Counted from the stretch's first letter, positions 19,629-30,247 are shown. The stretch: 64,000 bases of DNA from Vibrio rhizosphaerae (GCF_024347095.1 NZ_AP024903.1:3348001-3412000); one strand, 5' to 3'. The notes: generated from the letters alone by a model not told the origin. Numbers and translations: made by a program.

Positions 19629-20882
19629 TTACTCCGGTAAAACACTTTCCAACGCCCACAAGCTACTGAGCGGTTCCCGCTGGCGAACCAGATGAACCTG
19701 TTCGCCATCAACCATGACTTCGGCAGCCCGTGAACGCGTATTATAGTTGGATGACATCACAAACCCGTAAGCACCCGCCGAACGAACAGCCAGCAGATCA
19801 CCTTCTTCCAGCACCAATTCACGCTCTTTACCGAGAAAATCACCGGTTTCACAGACGGGCCCGACGATATCATAAATCAGCGCCTTCCCTTCACGCGGGC
19901 TCACGGGAACAATTTTCTGCCACGCCTGATACAAAGCAGGACGCATCAGGTCATTCATCGCCGCATCAATAATCGCAAAATTCTTATGTTCGGTATGCTT
20001 CAAAAACTCAACTTTGGTCAGTAACACACCCGCGTTCGCGGCAATCGCCCGTCCCGGTTCAAAAATCAGCTCCAGATGTTGGTGATTCTCCAGTCGTGAG
20101 AGTAAGGCTTTGGCATATTCTGCCGGTTGTGGCGGTGTTTCTTGGTTATAGATAACCCCTAACCCACCACCGACATCTAAATGACGAATGTTGATCCCTT
20201 CTGCTGCCAGTTCATCAATCAGCGCCAAGAGGCGATCGGTGGCATCAATGAAAGGATCAATTTGTGTTAACTGCGAACCAATATGGCAATCAATACCACA
20301 CACATCCAAGTGTTCTAATTGATGAGCAAAACGATAGACGTCACGCGCCTGATCAAACGCGATACCGAATTTATTGTCACGGAGCCCGGTCGAGATATAC
20401 GGATGCGTTTTAGCATCAACATCCGGATTAATCCGCAAAGATACCGGTGCTTTGACGCCGAGCGACTGAGCCACACGATTCAGACGATGCAACTCAGATT
20501 CGGATTCAACATTGAAACATTTAATCTTTAATTCGAGCGCCCGCTGCATTTCTGCTTCGGTTTTACCCACACCGGAAAAAACAATTTTCCCGGGGTTGCC
20601 GCCCGCAGCGAGCACACGCTCCAACTCACCGCCAGAGACAATATCGAACCCGGAGCCAAGCCGCGCCAAAACACTCAAAACCCCTAAATTGGAGTTCGCT
20701 TTCACGGCATAACAAACTAAATGTGGATGCGTGCCAACCGCCTGATCAAACGCATTCCAGTGACGTTCAAACGTCGCCTTTGAATAAACGTAAAGGGGAG
20801 TGCCATAGTCCTTTGCCAGTTCTGCGAGACGAACCTCTTCAGCCCATAGCTGTCCATCGTTCTGGTAATTAAAATAATCCAA
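19629..20882 (-). CDS. lysA: Diaminopimelate decarboxylase
   Basis: Last step of lysine synthesis, decarboxylating meso-diaminopimelate with pyridoxal phosphate. The 417-residue protein has the PLP lysine Lys61 in YAVKANSN, the glycine-rich phosphate loop DVGGGLG and the EPGRAI and [10 protein letters not shown] active-site blocks. It lies between lptM and dapF in the conserved order, probably in one operon. Confidence 0.97.
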   Translation of the reverse strand: MDYFNYQNDGQLWAEEVRLAELAKDYGTPLYVYSKATFERHWNAFDQAVGTHPHLVCYAVKANSNLGVLSVLARLGSGFDIVSGGELERVLAAGGNPGKIVFSGVGKTEAEMQRALELKIKCFNVESESELHRLNRVAQSLGVKAPVSLRINPDVDAKTHPYISTGLRDNKFGIAFDQARDVYRFAHQLEHLDVCGIDCHIGSQLTQIDPFIDATDRLLALIDELAAEGINIRHLDVGGGLGVIYNQETPPQPAEYAKALLSRLENHQHLELIFEPGRAIAANAGVLLTKVEFLKHTEHKNFAIIDAAMNDLMRPALYQAWQKIVPVSPREGKALIYDIVGPVCETGDFLGKERELVLEEGDLLAVRSAGAYGFVMSSNYNTRSRAAEVMVDGEQVHLVRQREPLSSLWALESVLPE

Positions 20883-20912
20883 AATATTTTCCTAATGATC
20901 AATGACTAAGGA

Positions 20913-21032
20913 TTAAGGTTGTGATTGGTTTTGCGGTGTATCGTCCTGAGGCATATACAACGGTCCTGTCTGTCCACAACCTGCCAACGCTAACACGCAC
21001 AGCACTAAAAGTGCAGTAAACTTTTTATTCAT
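20913..21032 (-). CDS. lptM: LptM (YifL) small lipoprotein
   Basis: A 39-residue lipoprotein. The signal peptide MNKKFTALLVLCVLALAGC ends in the lipobox LAGC with Cys19 lipidated, followed by the family signature GQTGPLYMP. In E. coli LptM binds the LptD/E translocon and helps LptD oxidative folding. Position immediately upstream of lysA and divergent from cyaY matches E. coli yifL. The Shine-Dalgarno sequence is weak. Confidence 0.93.
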   Translation of the reverse strand: MNKKFTALLVLCVLALAGCGQTGPLYMPQDDTPQNQSQP

Positions 21033-21108
21033 TTTGCATATATCGTGATTATTCATTCAATGCCCCCTATAATCGCACCAGATTCAGGAAAAGCAATAGG
21101 ATGTGAGG

Positions 21109-21423
21109 ATGAACGATACTGAATTCCACCAACTTGTTGATCAAATGCTAGAACAAGTTGAGCAAATGATTGATGACTCAGGCGCCGATATTGACTACGA
21201 GACAACCGGTAATGTCATGACACTGGATTTTGAGGATCGCAGTCAGATTGTAATCAATCGTCAGGAACCCATGCATGAAATCTGGTTGGCATCCAAATCC
21301 GGCGGATTTCATTTCCAGTACACCGATCAACAATGGATTTGCTCTAAAACCGGTCTGGAACTGCTGACGCTAATCCGTCAGGAATGTGAAAAACACGCTG
21401 GAGAATCCATTGATTGGGATTGA
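21109..21423 (+). CDS. cyaY: Frataxin-like iron-binding protein CyaY
   Basis: A 104-residue frataxin homologue that modulates iron-sulfur cluster assembly on IscS/IscU. The acidic first helix (EQVEQMIDDSGADIDYE) and the strand NRQEPMHEIWLASKSGGFHF are family marks. The start at 21109 is preferred because TAGGAT lies about 7 nt upstream and the MNDTEF start matches E. coli; an ATG 6 nt earlier is possible. It is divergent from lptM and converges on cyaA. Confidence 0.95.
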   Translation: MNDTEFHQLVDQMLEQVEQMIDDSGADIDYETTGNVMTLDFEDRSQIVINRQEPMHEIWLASKSGGFHFQYTDQQWICSKTGLELLTLIRQECEKHAGESIDWD

Positions 21424-21541
21424 TGCCAGCGCTATACGGTACATCAATTGATGCCGGAGCCCTGAGGATCGATATGTTTAAGCCCGGGGCTCAATTCAGG
21501 AAGACAAGACACTCAAATTAAAGAACACATAAAAGCGACGT

Positions 21542-24079
21542 TTAGGCGTTTACCGCCTTGGTCGGTATAGCCCCTGAAGACGAGTCACTCCGGTAAGGAA
21601 TGATATAAGTACTGCTGCCATCATCAGCATGGATGACCTGATAATACTGCGGCAAATTGAAGTTGATCAGCTTTGAGGCCACTTTATTTTCATCCAGCAT
21701 CGACGTATAGAAACCGTTCAGACTCGAAATGACCTCATCTTTACTACCGCTAAACTGATGATAGACCTCGACGCGATTCGATTCATCCAGAACATAGATA
21801 TTAAAACCGGTTTCGCTATCTTCGAAGAAAAACTGAATCAATCCCTCGCTGGCAAAACCATCAATCGCTTCAGGCAGATGATAATCCTGTTCCCGATCAA
21901 TCATCATCAATGGTGAGCCTTTGAGCTTATTGGTCGAGATACTGCGATAAAAATCGACTGAATTTTCCAACCGCTGAACAGAGACGCCCCGCCGTTCGAA
22001 AAATAACCCGTACATTTGGCGACCGACACGCAATGCCTTAAAACGACGTCGTTTTTCCAGCTCGATTTCAACCGGCTTCAAACGTAAGTCGATACATTCA
22101 GCCAACAGCTGATAAATGGCATTACGGATCAACCCCCGCAAATTTTTACTGTAGCAAAATACGTCTACTGATTCTGGCGGTAACGCATCCTGATGCATCT
22201 TGCACAATACCGTTTTAAGCGCATCAAGAATCGCCCCTTCCCCTTCGAAATGCAGCGTTCTGACTTCGTGCCATGAATTCCGGTAAACCAAATCAATACT
22301 ACCGACGAGGCAACGCTGTTCCGGCCCAAAGCTTAAAACATCAACCGTTTTTAAATCAACGCGGAGTGATTTCCCTGAAACCACATACGTCGGGTCTTGT
22401 TCAAAATTAATAAACATGGCCAGCTGGCTAATTTCACAAGGGCTGGCGAGTGCATGCATGGTTGGACGACGCTTATGCAAGGAGAATGTATTACGCAAAT
22501 CCCCCACCATCTGATAAAACTTATCAATGTCGAGCTGAGCATCTTGCACAACCGCATGGAGTCTGGTTGACTCGGTGATCAGGCCATTAAAGAATGCCCA
22601 CGCGACCAACTTACTCAAATACTCGTGATGTTCCAGATAGTGCTGTCCCATCATCCGACGCGGCACTAACGGTTGCTTGTAGAGATACCAGCCAGCCGGA
22701 TTACTGCGGTTCTGTTGTACTTCAATAAAAGTCAGGTCGGACTCATGCAAGTCAGGAGAAATCTGCGGATTAAGCAGCGTCACTTTGCCCGGAAGAATTT
22801 CAAAAGCGGCATACAGTTTACGGGAAAGAATCGAAATATCCTGAGGACTAATGGAAGAGGTAATGTCATTACGTCGAGCGAATTGGATCAAATTACGATA
22901 ACTCTGCATCAAAGCATCCAGTAACCCGGTATGCATAAACGCAACTTGCTCGACTTTCCAGTTCCGCCGATTATCCAGTTCAGCGATAATACCTGACGAC
23001 CACTGCCAGATTTGGGTCAGTTCTTCCAAGGCCATCCGGCGCCACGGAACGGAGCCAGCTCCCGGTTCACGAGATAATTTCTCATGCGTTTTCAGATAGA
23101 AGCAACGCCGGACCAGATCTAACCGAGGCTGATCATTAATCCGTTCTAAATAACGGGTCACTTTTTCCAGCATCAGATAATAAGCATCCATCCCATACAA
23201 ATCTGGTTCATGGGTAAAGAAACGGCGCTTAGTATCGATACTTAAGAGTTGAGTATGAGGATATTCCCAAGAATAGGCTTCGAGTAGAATCGCTTTGAGC
23301 ACCGATTTATAAGGTGAATCAATACTCTTATACAACTGCCACAAACTGGCACCGAAGTACTCTTCTGCCGGGATATGATTGAGACGGCCAAAATCAAACC
23401 ATTCACTACAGTTAATGTAAGACTTACGACACAAATGACTGACATATTCGTCGTAACACTCTTCCATCTCTGGCGGCACGATTTGCCACAGAAGACGTTT
23501 GCCAGCCATTCGTACCGCAGAACGGTAGAATTCATCAAGTAATAACAAGTGTTGCGAAGAGCCACAATTTTCACCCGTCATTTCATCGGATTGTTTACAC
23601 CGGAAACGTTGCTCGTCCATGATAAAAAAGTTGGCTTCAACACCTTGTGTCTTTGCCCAGTCCGTCAGCAACAGACACTTATTGGCCAATTTATCCCGAC
23701 GACCAGCACTCATCAGCGAAGAAACGCACACCCAGATATCCAGATCACTGGAGGTACTTTGTCCGATCGAGGAGGTACTTCCCATGGTGTACAGCCCCTG
23801 AATTTCGGGCTCGCTTGAAATTGGGAGACTCTGCCCCAATGCTAGTTCTGTATCGTGAATAAACTGTTGTTGTGCTTCATCCGCTTCAAAGCCCCACACA
23901 CCAAAAGGCACGTCTTGGTCGTAATAACCGGGAATTAAAGGATGATTGAATTGAAAGAATGCAGGAATTAAATGAAAAACACGGCGACTTTGTAGATCCA
24001 TCAGCGCCAACGCACGTTCGGTACGCTGCCGGTTCAGATTATCTAATCTTTTGATTAAAGTCTCGGTGTATGTTTGCAA
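21542..24079 (-). CDS. cyaA: Class I adenylate cyclase, UUG start
   Basis: Makes cAMP from ATP and so feeds CRP. Started at the TTG at 24079 it has 845 residues, close to E. coli CyaA (848). The N-terminal catalytic half has GSTSSIG at about 100-106 and the metal-binding DLD at 112-114; the C-terminal half is regulatory. The TTG is chosen because AAGGA lies 8 nt upstream and because E. coli cyaA also uses UUG at the matching residue. The ATG at 24103 would add eight residues and has no such site. Confidence 0.95.
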   Translation of the reverse strand: MQTYTETLIKRLDNLNRQRTERALALMDLQSRRVFHLIPAFFQFNHPLIPGYYDQDVPFGVWGFEADEAQQQFIHDTELALGQSLPISSEPEIQGLYTMGSTSSIGQSTSSDLDIWVCVSSLMSAGRRDKLANKCLLLTDWAKTQGVEANFFIMDEQRFRCKQSDEMTGENCGSSQHLLLLDEFYRSAVRMAGKRLLWQIVPPEMEECYDEYVSHLCRKSYINCSEWFDFGRLNHIPAEEYFGASLWQLYKSIDSPYKSVLKAILLEAYSWEYPHTQLLSIDTKRRFFTHEPDLYGMDAYYLMLEKVTRYLERINDQPRLDLVRRCFYLKTHEKLSREPGAGSVPWRRMALEELTQIWQWSSGIIAELDNRRNWKVEQVAFMHTGLLDALMQSYRNLIQFARRNDITSSISPQDISILSRKLYAAFEILPGKVTLLNPQISPDLHESDLTFIEVQQNRSNPAGWYLYKQPLVPRRMMGQHYLEHHEYLSKLVAWAFFNGLITESTRLHAVVQDAQLDIDKFYQMVGDLRNTFSLHKRRPTMHALASPCEISQLAMFINFEQDPTYVVSGKSLRVDLKTVDVLSFGPEQRCLVGSIDLVYRNSWHEVRTLHFEGEGAILDALKTVLCKMHQDALPPESVDVFCYSKNLRGLIRNAIYQLLAECIDLRLKPVEIELEKRRRFKALRVGRQMYGLFFERRGVSVQRLENSVDFYRSISTNKLKGSPLMMIDREQDYHLPEAIDGFASEGLIQFFFEDSETGFNIYVLDESNRVEVYHQFSGSKDEVISSLNGFYTSMLDENKVASKLINFNLPQYYQVIHADDGSSTYIIPYRSDSSSGAIPTKAVNA

Positions 24080-24144
24080 GGCGAATATCCTTGGTTGGCT
24101 CATAAATCAACGAACTGATTGCCCTTTGTGCAAAATCGCCGTCA

Positions 24145-24166
24145 AAACGTGATCAATTTAACACTT
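24145..24166 (-). promoter_or_regulatory. Candidate CRP site upstream of cyaA
   Basis: CGTGA-N6-TAACA at 24148-24163 matches the CRP consensus TGTGA-N6-TCACA at 8 of 10 positions, with A/T flanks. It lies about 70 bp before the cyaA start. CRP repression of cyaA is known in E. coli, so autoregulation is plausible. Confidence 0.5.
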
Positions 24167-24485
24167 TATCTATCAATGGTAAAGATATCTCTCCCGGACC
24201 GCCGTGTCGGTTATCCAGAAAATTTAGGGATACTTTTTCGTTGATACATATCTCACTCATATTATCCAATCATCATAGCTTAAACTATAAACAAGAGCTA
24301 CATCACATATTTTAAATTAGACTATGGTCGTATATCTCAAAATTTACAAGTTTTCCTATGCACTTTTTCATTAAGGTACTCCTCTGCGCCACGTCCCATT
24401 TTTCAACCGGTTAGGTGAACTTGGGGATCGAAAAGAACAGTGATAGGATGTGAGCTATCATTTTTCTCTGACCGACTCATAACTT

Positions 24486-25424
24486 ATGACTGATTCATCT
24501 CCGATTCGTATTGCCACCCGTAAAAGTCCGCTAGCCCTTTGGCAGGCCCATTATGTAAAGGATGCGCTTCAGGCTGCTCATCCGGGTCTGGTCGTTGAAC
24601 TGGTCACGATGGTGACGAAAGGAGACGTGATTCTGGATACCCCGCTGGCAAAAGTGGGTGGAAAAGGCCTCTTCGTCAAAGAACTTGAAATCGCAATGCT
24701 TGAAGGCCGGGCCGACCTTGCCGTTCATTCCATGAAAGACGTACCGGTTGATTTTCCACCGGGATTGGGGCTCGTGACGATCTGCGAACGGGGCGATCCG
24801 CGCGATGCGTTTGTCTCCAACCATTATGATGCCTTTGATGAACTGCCCGAAGGGGCGATTGTCGGAACTTGTAGTTTGAGACGTCAGTGTCAGTTAAAAG
24901 AAGCCCGTCCGGATATTGTCGTCAAAGAACTGCGCGGTAATGTGGGGACACGGCTCGGTAAGCTCGACGCCGGTGAATATGATGCAATTATTCTTGCTGC
25001 AGCCGGCCTCAAACGTCTCAATCTTGAAAACCGCATCCGAGCTTATCTGACACCGGAACAATCACTGCCAGCCGTTGGTCAGGGAGCCGTCGGGATTGAA
25101 TGTCGACTCGATGACAGCCGGTTAATTGAACTATTAAAACCGCTGAGCCATCAGGAAACCACGGACCGAGTCCGTTGTGAACGCGCTATGAATACAACCC
25201 TGCAAGGCGGTTGTCAGGTGCCCATCGGTAGTTATGCGTTACTGGAAAATGATCAACTCTGGCTACGGGCACTGGTCGGTGAGCCGGATGGCAGTCAAGT
25301 CATTCGCGGCGAGATCCGAGGACATCGCAACGATGCAGAACAGTTGGGGAAAACGCTTGCCCAACAACTCTTGCAGCGTGGCGCTCAGGAGATCCTGACC
25401 AACCTCTATCATGAGCACGACTGA
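24486..25424 (+). CDS. hemC: Porphobilinogen deaminase
   Basis: Joins four porphobilinogens into hydroxymethylbilane. The 312-residue protein has [13 protein letters not shown] at the start, the active-site Asp in HSMKDVP, the SLRRQCQLK block, and the dipyrromethane-cofactor cysteine in [10 protein letters not shown] near residue 242. It opens the hemC-hemD-hemX-hemY operon, divergent from cyaA as in E. coli. Confidence 0.97.
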   Translation: MTDSSPIRIATRKSPLALWQAHYVKDALQAAHPGLVVELVTMVTKGDVILDTPLAKVGGKGLFVKELEIAMLEGRADLAVHSMKDVPVDFPPGLGLVTICERGDPRDAFVSNHYDAFDELPEGAIVGTCSLRRQCQLKEARPDIVVKELRGNVGTRLGKLDAGEYDAIILAAAGLKRLNLENRIRAYLTPEQSLPAVGQGAVGIECRLDDSRLIELLKPLSHQETTDRVRCERAMNTTLQGGCQVPIGSYALLENDQLWLRALVGEPDGSQVIRGEIRGHRNDAEQLGKTLAQQLLQRGAQEILTNLYHEHD

Positions 25425-25426
25425 TC

Positions 25427-26179
25427 ATGTCGGTACTGGTGACACGTCCCGGTAAACCGGGAGAAGCACTCAGCCGTCAACTTCAGGCCGTGGGTATTGC
25501 AGCGGTACATCATCCTTTAATTGAATTTCATGCCGGTTCGGAACTCGATCAACTACCGCTCCGGCTGAAACACTGTGATCTGGTGATCGCCGTCAGTCAG
25601 CAAGCGGTTCTTTATAGTCAGGAATATCTCGACCAAAATGGCTTTTCATGGCCATCTGATATTCGATATCTTGCCATCGGTCAAAAAACCGCACAGCTTC
25701 TAAGTAATTTTACCCAACAGACGGTAAACTATCCCGCTGTGAGCGACAGTGAAAATTTCCTCTCTCTCCCCGAGCTTAACGCCCCCACAGGGTTACGCGT
25801 TGAAATACTGAGAGGAAATGGTGGCCGGGATTTAATCGCCCAACAGCTCAAGTCTCAGGGAGCCTTGGTCAATTATTGCGAAGTTTATCAGCGAGAAATG
25901 CTCCCGTTTAATACTAGGGCTGCCGTTTGCGAATGGCGGAAGGCCGCGGTGGATAGTGTCATCATCACCAGTGAGCAACAACTGCGGTTCTTCGTTACAC
26001 AGATCGCTGAATACGATGCGCCATGGTTATTGGATCAAACATTTTATGTCCCCAGTGAACGGATTGCACATGATGCACATTCTCTGGGAATCAAGCATAC
26101 CATTGCTGTGGGTAGTGCCAGCAATTCAGACTTAGTGGCCGCAATTCTGGCCGAGAAGAATGACAGGAATCATGAATGA
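25427..26179 (+). CDS. hemD: Uroporphyrinogen-III synthase
   Basis: Closes and inverts ring D of hydroxymethylbilane to give uroporphyrinogen III. The 250-residue protein shows the poorly conserved two-lobe pattern with VTRPGKPGEAL at the start, IGQKTAQLL, LRGNGGRDLI and TSEQQLRFF. It starts 2 nt after hemC and overlaps hemX by 4 bp, so expression is coupled. Confidence 0.95.
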   Translation: MSVLVTRPGKPGEALSRQLQAVGIAAVHHPLIEFHAGSELDQLPLRLKHCDLVIAVSQQAVLYSQEYLDQNGFSWPSDIRYLAIGQKTAQLLSNFTQQTVNYPAVSDSENFLSLPELNAPTGLRVEILRGNGGRDLIAQQLKSQGALVNYCEVYQREMLPFNTRAAVCEWRKAAVDSVIITSEQQLRFFVTQIAEYDAPWLLDQTFYVPSERIAHDAHSLGIKHTIAVGSASNSDLVAAILAEKNDRNHE

Positions 26180-27330
26180 CTGATACAAAAAAAGCCGTTA
26201 CCCCAACTTCAGAAGAGAAGCAAGAATCAACCAAATCTTCTTCCGCATCAGCTTCTAAGCCCGAAGCAGCAAAACCTTCCGGCGCAACGTCAAAACCAAA
26301 ATCCGCTGCGTCGGGTGCAAGGCTCAGTAAAATTGCCATCGTGTTAACCCTGCTCACCGGTGGCGGAATCGCTGCATATGTTCAGCACACTATGCACGGC
26401 TATCAGGAACAAATCACACAACTTCAGCAACAACTCAGTCAATCGGTGAGCCAAGTTGAAACACAAGTGACGCAACTCAATCAAAGCATCGATAAAAAAG
26501 CAGCCACCGTTATCAATCAGGTTGATACCCATTTGGGTCAACAACAAAAAAGTATTGATAGCCTGCAACGTGCTCTTGCTGATATCAAAGGACGTCGCCC
26601 GAATGACTGGCTGTTGGCTGAATCTGATTATCTGGTCAAACTTGCCGGTCGCAAACTATTCCTCGAACACGATGTGCTGACCGCGACCCATTTGATGGAA
26701 AGTGCCGATGAACGTATCGCTGCCCTCAATGATCCAAGTCTGGTCTCACTCCGTCAGTCGATGGCCAATGATATCACTAAACTGAAATCTCTCCCCTTGA
26801 TCGATAAAGATGGGCTGGTTTTGCGTCTTACCAGCCTAGAGCAGCTCATTGATAAACTACCATTGGCGAACGCGATTCTGCCTGATGCTCCTCAAGCGCC
26901 AAAACCGCAAGTCAGCGAGGACATCAGCAACTGGCAAGATAACCTACTCACATCACTGAAGAACTTTGCTGAACAATTTATTACTTTCAGAACCCGGGAT
27001 GGCAACGTCATTCCGCTTCTATCTCCGGAACAAGATTTCTACCTGAGAGAAAATCTGAAAGCTAAAATCGAGACTGCGATCAAAGCCATCTACGACGAAA
27101 ATCAGCAAATTTATACCACGGCTTTAGCGATGGCCAATCAATGGTCAGTCTCGTTCCTGAACCCTGACAATGATCAGGTGAAACAGTTTAATCAAGCCAC
27201 TCACACGCTGAGTCAGAAGAAGATTACCGTTCAATATCCGATAAAACTGGAATCTCAACAACCGCTCACCGATCTCATTCATGAGCGCCTGCGTAAACAA
27301 GTTTCCGGGTTGATGCAGGAGGAAGAGTAA
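26176..27330 (+). CDS. hemX: HemX, membrane protein of the hem operon
   Basis: A 384-residue protein with a Ser/Ala/Lys/Pro-rich N-terminal tail (1-50), a single membrane segment near 55-75, a Gln-rich coiled coil (about 78-140) and a periplasmic helical domain. It was once annotated as uroporphyrinogen III methyltransferase, but it has no SAM-binding motifs. Its role is unclear. It overlaps hemD and hemY. Confidence 0.92.
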   Translation: MTDTKKAVTPTSEEKQESTKSSSASASKPEAAKPSGATSKPKSAASGARLSKIAIVLTLLTGGGIAAYVQHTMHGYQEQITQLQQQLSQSVSQVETQVTQLNQSIDKKAATVINQVDTHLGQQQKSIDSLQRALADIKGRRPNDWLLAESDYLVKLAGRKLFLEHDVLTATHLMESADERIAALNDPSLVSLRQSMANDITKLKSLPLIDKDGLVLRLTSLEQLIDKLPLANAILPDAPQAPKPQVSEDISNWQDNLLTSLKNFAEQFITFRTRDGNVIPLLSPEQDFYLRENLKAKIETAIKAIYDENQQIYTTALAMANQWSVSFLNPDNDQVKQFNQATHTLSQKKITVQYPIKLESQQPLTDLIHERLRKQVSGLMQEEE

Positions 27331-28514
27331 TGATTCGAGCCATTTTTCTCTTTGCGGTCCTCGGTATCGGGTTATATGTCGGCACCCAGTATTCCGGTCA
27401 ACAAGGATACGTTCTGATTTCAATTGCGAATAAAACCATTGAGATGAGTGTCACCACACTGATCCTGCTGGTGATTGCTTTACTGGCCGTTCTCTTTGGC
27501 ATTGAGTTTTTGCTTAAAAAGACCCTTCGCATTAGTAGCAGTACGTGGCATTGGTTTGGTTCACGAAAATTGAAACAATCGCGTCGGGATACTAACGAAG
27601 GAATCATCAAACTCATCGAGGGAGACTGGAAACAGGCCGAAAAGAAAGTCACCCGGCTGGCAAAACATCACGATATGCCGCTGCTGTGCTATCTCATTGC
27701 CTCTGAAGCGGCACTCGAACAAGGCAATCAAGAGAAACGGGATCACTACCTGTCTCTTGCCGCGAAACAAGAAAATTCAACGCTGGCCGTCGAGCTTACC
27801 AAGGCAAAGCAGTACACGAAACAACAGCGTTACCAAGATGCACTCAACGTGTTGCGTGAACAGGCTATCCAGTACCCGGACAACCCGGTGGTTGTCAGTT
27901 TGTTGAAGACGGCATATCACCATCTCCGGCAATGGCAACCGCTTCTTGATCTGCTCCCGCAGCTCAGAAAGCTCAAATTAGCCGGAGAAGAAGAAATTTC
28001 TCGTCTGGAAATCGAATCCCGTAGCCACCTCATGGCACAGGCAGCCGCAATCCGAGGCAAAGAAACCCTGACCGAATATTGGAAAGATCTGCCCAAACGC
28101 CTGAAAAACACCCCAGAACTGATGGTAAGCTATGTTCAGTTACTTCTTAAAAATCAAGGTGATGAAGAGGCATTTGCGCTGCTCAAAGAGCATATTAAGA
28201 AACATCCGAACTCGAGCAGTTATCCACTCCTGCCAGAACTCAAACTGGAGACGCGCCAGCCGGTCATCAAGCTGTTACAAGATGTGATTCGCAAAGATGA
28301 GCAACATGCAGAAGCTCACAGTGCTTTAGGACAACTCTACTTGCAGGAAGAAAAGTTACCGTTGGCCCAAGGACATCTGGAAAAAGCGCTGCAAATCAGA
28401 AATAGTATTTCAGATTATCAGTTACTTGCTCAGGTTCTGGAACGACAAAATATGTCGCAGGCAGCTCATGATGTCAGTAAGAAAGCACTCTCACTGATTG
28501 AGCCAACGGCTTAG
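27330..28514 (+). CDS. hemY: HemY, TPR membrane protein of the hem operon
   Basis: A 394-residue protein with two N-terminal membrane segments (about 3-22 and 38-62) and a TPR-like helical domain from about 95 to 390. It is the gammaproteobacterial HemY, not the protoporphyrinogen oxidase of the same name. A role in late haem synthesis has been proposed. Its start shares one base with the hemX stop. A strong terminator follows. Confidence 0.94.
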   Translation: MIRAIFLFAVLGIGLYVGTQYSGQQGYVLISIANKTIEMSVTTLILLVIALLAVLFGIEFLLKKTLRISSSTWHWFGSRKLKQSRRDTNEGIIKLIEGDWKQAEKKVTRLAKHHDMPLLCYLIASEAALEQGNQEKRDHYLSLAAKQENSTLAVELTKAKQYTKQQRYQDALNVLREQAIQYPDNPVVVSLLKTAYHHLRQWQPLLDLLPQLRKLKLAGEEEISRLEIESRSHLMAQAAAIRGKETLTEYWKDLPKRLKNTPELMVSYVQLLLKNQGDEEAFALLKEHIKKHPNSSSYPLLPELKLETRQPVIKLLQDVIRKDEQHAEAHSALGQLYLQEEKLPLAQGHLEKALQIRNSISDYQLLAQVLERQNMSQAAHDVSKKALSLIEPTA

Positions 28515-28520
28515 CTGTAT

Positions 28521-28590
28521 GTTTTAAACTCATCATGGTTTTAACTGAAGCACGGTTTTAATCACATCGTTTTAACCCGACCACGGTTTA
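28521..28590 (+). repeat. Spaced GTTTTAA repeats downstream of hemY
   Basis: GTTTTAA occurs at 28521, 28538, 28555 and 28569, with a partial copy GTTTA at 28586. Spacings are 17, 17, 14 and 17 nt. The array sits between hemY and its terminator and may be a decayed tandem duplication. Confidence 0.55.
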
Positions 28591-28603
28591 GCGAAACCCC
28601 AAC

Positions 28604-28631
28604 AAAAAAGCCAGCTAATGCTGGCTTTTTT
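28604..28631 (+). terminator. hemCDXY operon terminator
   Basis: AAAAAAGCCAGC and GCTGGCTTTTTT form a perfect 12-bp stem with a TAAT loop. The flanking A and T tracts would let it work in both directions, also serving the converging hemN gene. Confidence 0.9.
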
Positions 28632-28717
28632 GTGTCATGGTATCCGTGCAATATGCTTCGTTGCGCAGACACAATGTCGACATCTGCACCGCTCTTATCG
28701 GTCTCATACGAAGGCGG

Positions 28718-30103
28718 TCATATCACCCGGGAAAACTGTTGCTGTCTTGCTCTTTCTCGCAGATAGCGGTCAAAGCACATACAGATATTACGAATTAACA
28801 GACGGCCTTTTGGCGTCACCGTCAACTGCCGCTCACTGACTAACACTAACTCATCTGCGATAAAATGTTCCAAAAGCGCTAAGTCTGACTGGAAATATCG
28901 ATCAAAATCGAGCTGATGAGTACGCTCAATCTGAGTTTTATCGAGCGTAAAATTACACATCAATTGCTTAATCACATCCCGGCGGGCTAAATCATCTTGA
29001 TCCAGTGCGACCCCTTTCCATAGCGCATGACGCTGATGTTCTACTTGCTGATAGTATAATTTCAACTCTTTTTGGTTCTGTGCATAGGCATCCCCGACCA
29101 TCGAGATGGCAGACACACCAAACCCGATCAAATCGCAATCCCCATGTGTGGTATATCCCTGAAAATTGCGATGAAGACAACCCGCTCGTTGTGCAACCGC
29201 AAGATCATCTTCAGGCAACGCAAAATGATCCATACCGATAAACTGATAACCGGCATCGGTCAGCGTTCCAATGGTCATCTGCAAGATTTCCATTCTCTCT
29301 TGCGTGCTCGGCAGAAAATCTTCTTTAATTTTTCGTTGTGCGGCAAACAATTGCGGCATATGTGCATAATTAAAGACAGATAACCGTCCCGGTTTCATTT
29401 CCAGAACCCGTTTCAATGTTCGCGCAAATGAATGTGGTGTCTGCTTAGGTAACCCATAAATCAGGTCAAGGTTAGTCGAACGGAACCCCAATGCCTGAGC
29501 TCGTTCAGCTAAAGCGAAAATGAACGTTTCATCCTGAATTCGATTGATCAGTAACTGGACTTCTTTATTGAAATCCTGAACCCCGATACTTAAACGATTA
29601 AAACCTTCTTGATAGAGATGATCCAGAATATCCAGTTGTATCTCGCGCGGATCAACTTCAATACTGATTTCAGCCTCAGGCTCAAAGTCAAACTCCTGCC
29701 GGATCAATGTCATCAACCGCGTGATTTGAGGTGCAGTCAGAAACGTTGGCGTCCCCCCACCGAAATGCAGTTGAACCACACGGCGACCAGCTAACAGGGA
29801 TGCTCGCTGACGAATCTCAAGCTCCAGCATATCCAGATATTCATCCGCTTTATGGGAATGACGCGTGACGACTTTATTACAACCGCAGTAATAACAAAGC
29901 TTATGGCAAAAAGGGATATGAATATAAAGAGAAAGCGGCCGCTCAGGATACTGAGCACACGCCATATCAAAGTCTGCAATCGTAAATGCTTCATGGAACT
30001 CGACGGCTGTCGGATAAGAGGTATAACGAGGTCCGGAGTAACTATATTTATCCAACATTGCCTGATCCCAGACAACCTGCTGACGAGATACCTGCTGAAA
30101 CAT
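28718..30103 (-). CDS. hemN: Oxygen-independent coproporphyrinogen III oxidase
   Basis: A radical-SAM enzyme that turns coproporphyrinogen III into protoporphyrinogen IX without oxygen. The 461-residue protein has the cluster motif HIPFCHKLCYYCGC (Cys-x3-Cys-x2-Cys) near residue 60, GGGTPT for SAM binding near 113, and the HemN C-terminal domain. Length matches true HemN rather than the shorter HemW. It converges on hemY. Confidence 0.95.
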   Translation of the reverse strand: MFQQVSRQQVVWDQAMLDKYSYSGPRYTSYPTAVEFHEAFTIADFDMACAQYPERPLSLYIHIPFCHKLCYYCGCNKVVTRHSHKADEYLDMLELEIRQRASLLAGRRVVQLHFGGGTPTFLTAPQITRLMTLIRQEFDFEPEAEISIEVDPREIQLDILDHLYQEGFNRLSIGVQDFNKEVQLLINRIQDETFIFALAERAQALGFRSTNLDLIYGLPKQTPHSFARTLKRVLEMKPGRLSVFNYAHMPQLFAAQRKIKEDFLPSTQERMEILQMTIGTLTDAGYQFIGMDHFALPEDDLAVAQRAGCLHRNFQGYTTHGDCDLIGFGVSAISMVGDAYAQNQKELKLYYQQVEHQRHALWKGVALDQDDLARRDVIKQLMCNFTLDKTQIERTHQLDFDRYFQSDLALLEHFIADELVLVSERQLTVTPKGRLLIRNICMCFDRYLRERARQQQFSRVI

Positions 30104-30247
30104 ATTTTATCTTTCCGAATGGGTCGATGAACGCCTATTTTGCCACACTGCGAGACGAACAAGTCAGGCGGCAAAATAGAAATCTATGATTATTGTATGA
30201 AAGTGCTACAGAGATCACCGAATTAACCGCTGTAAGCCTCGCGAGAT

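Noticed and set aside
21460..21520. Terminator between cyaY and cyaA
   Set aside because: GAGCCC/GGGCTC pair over a long loop and no U tract; too weak to list.
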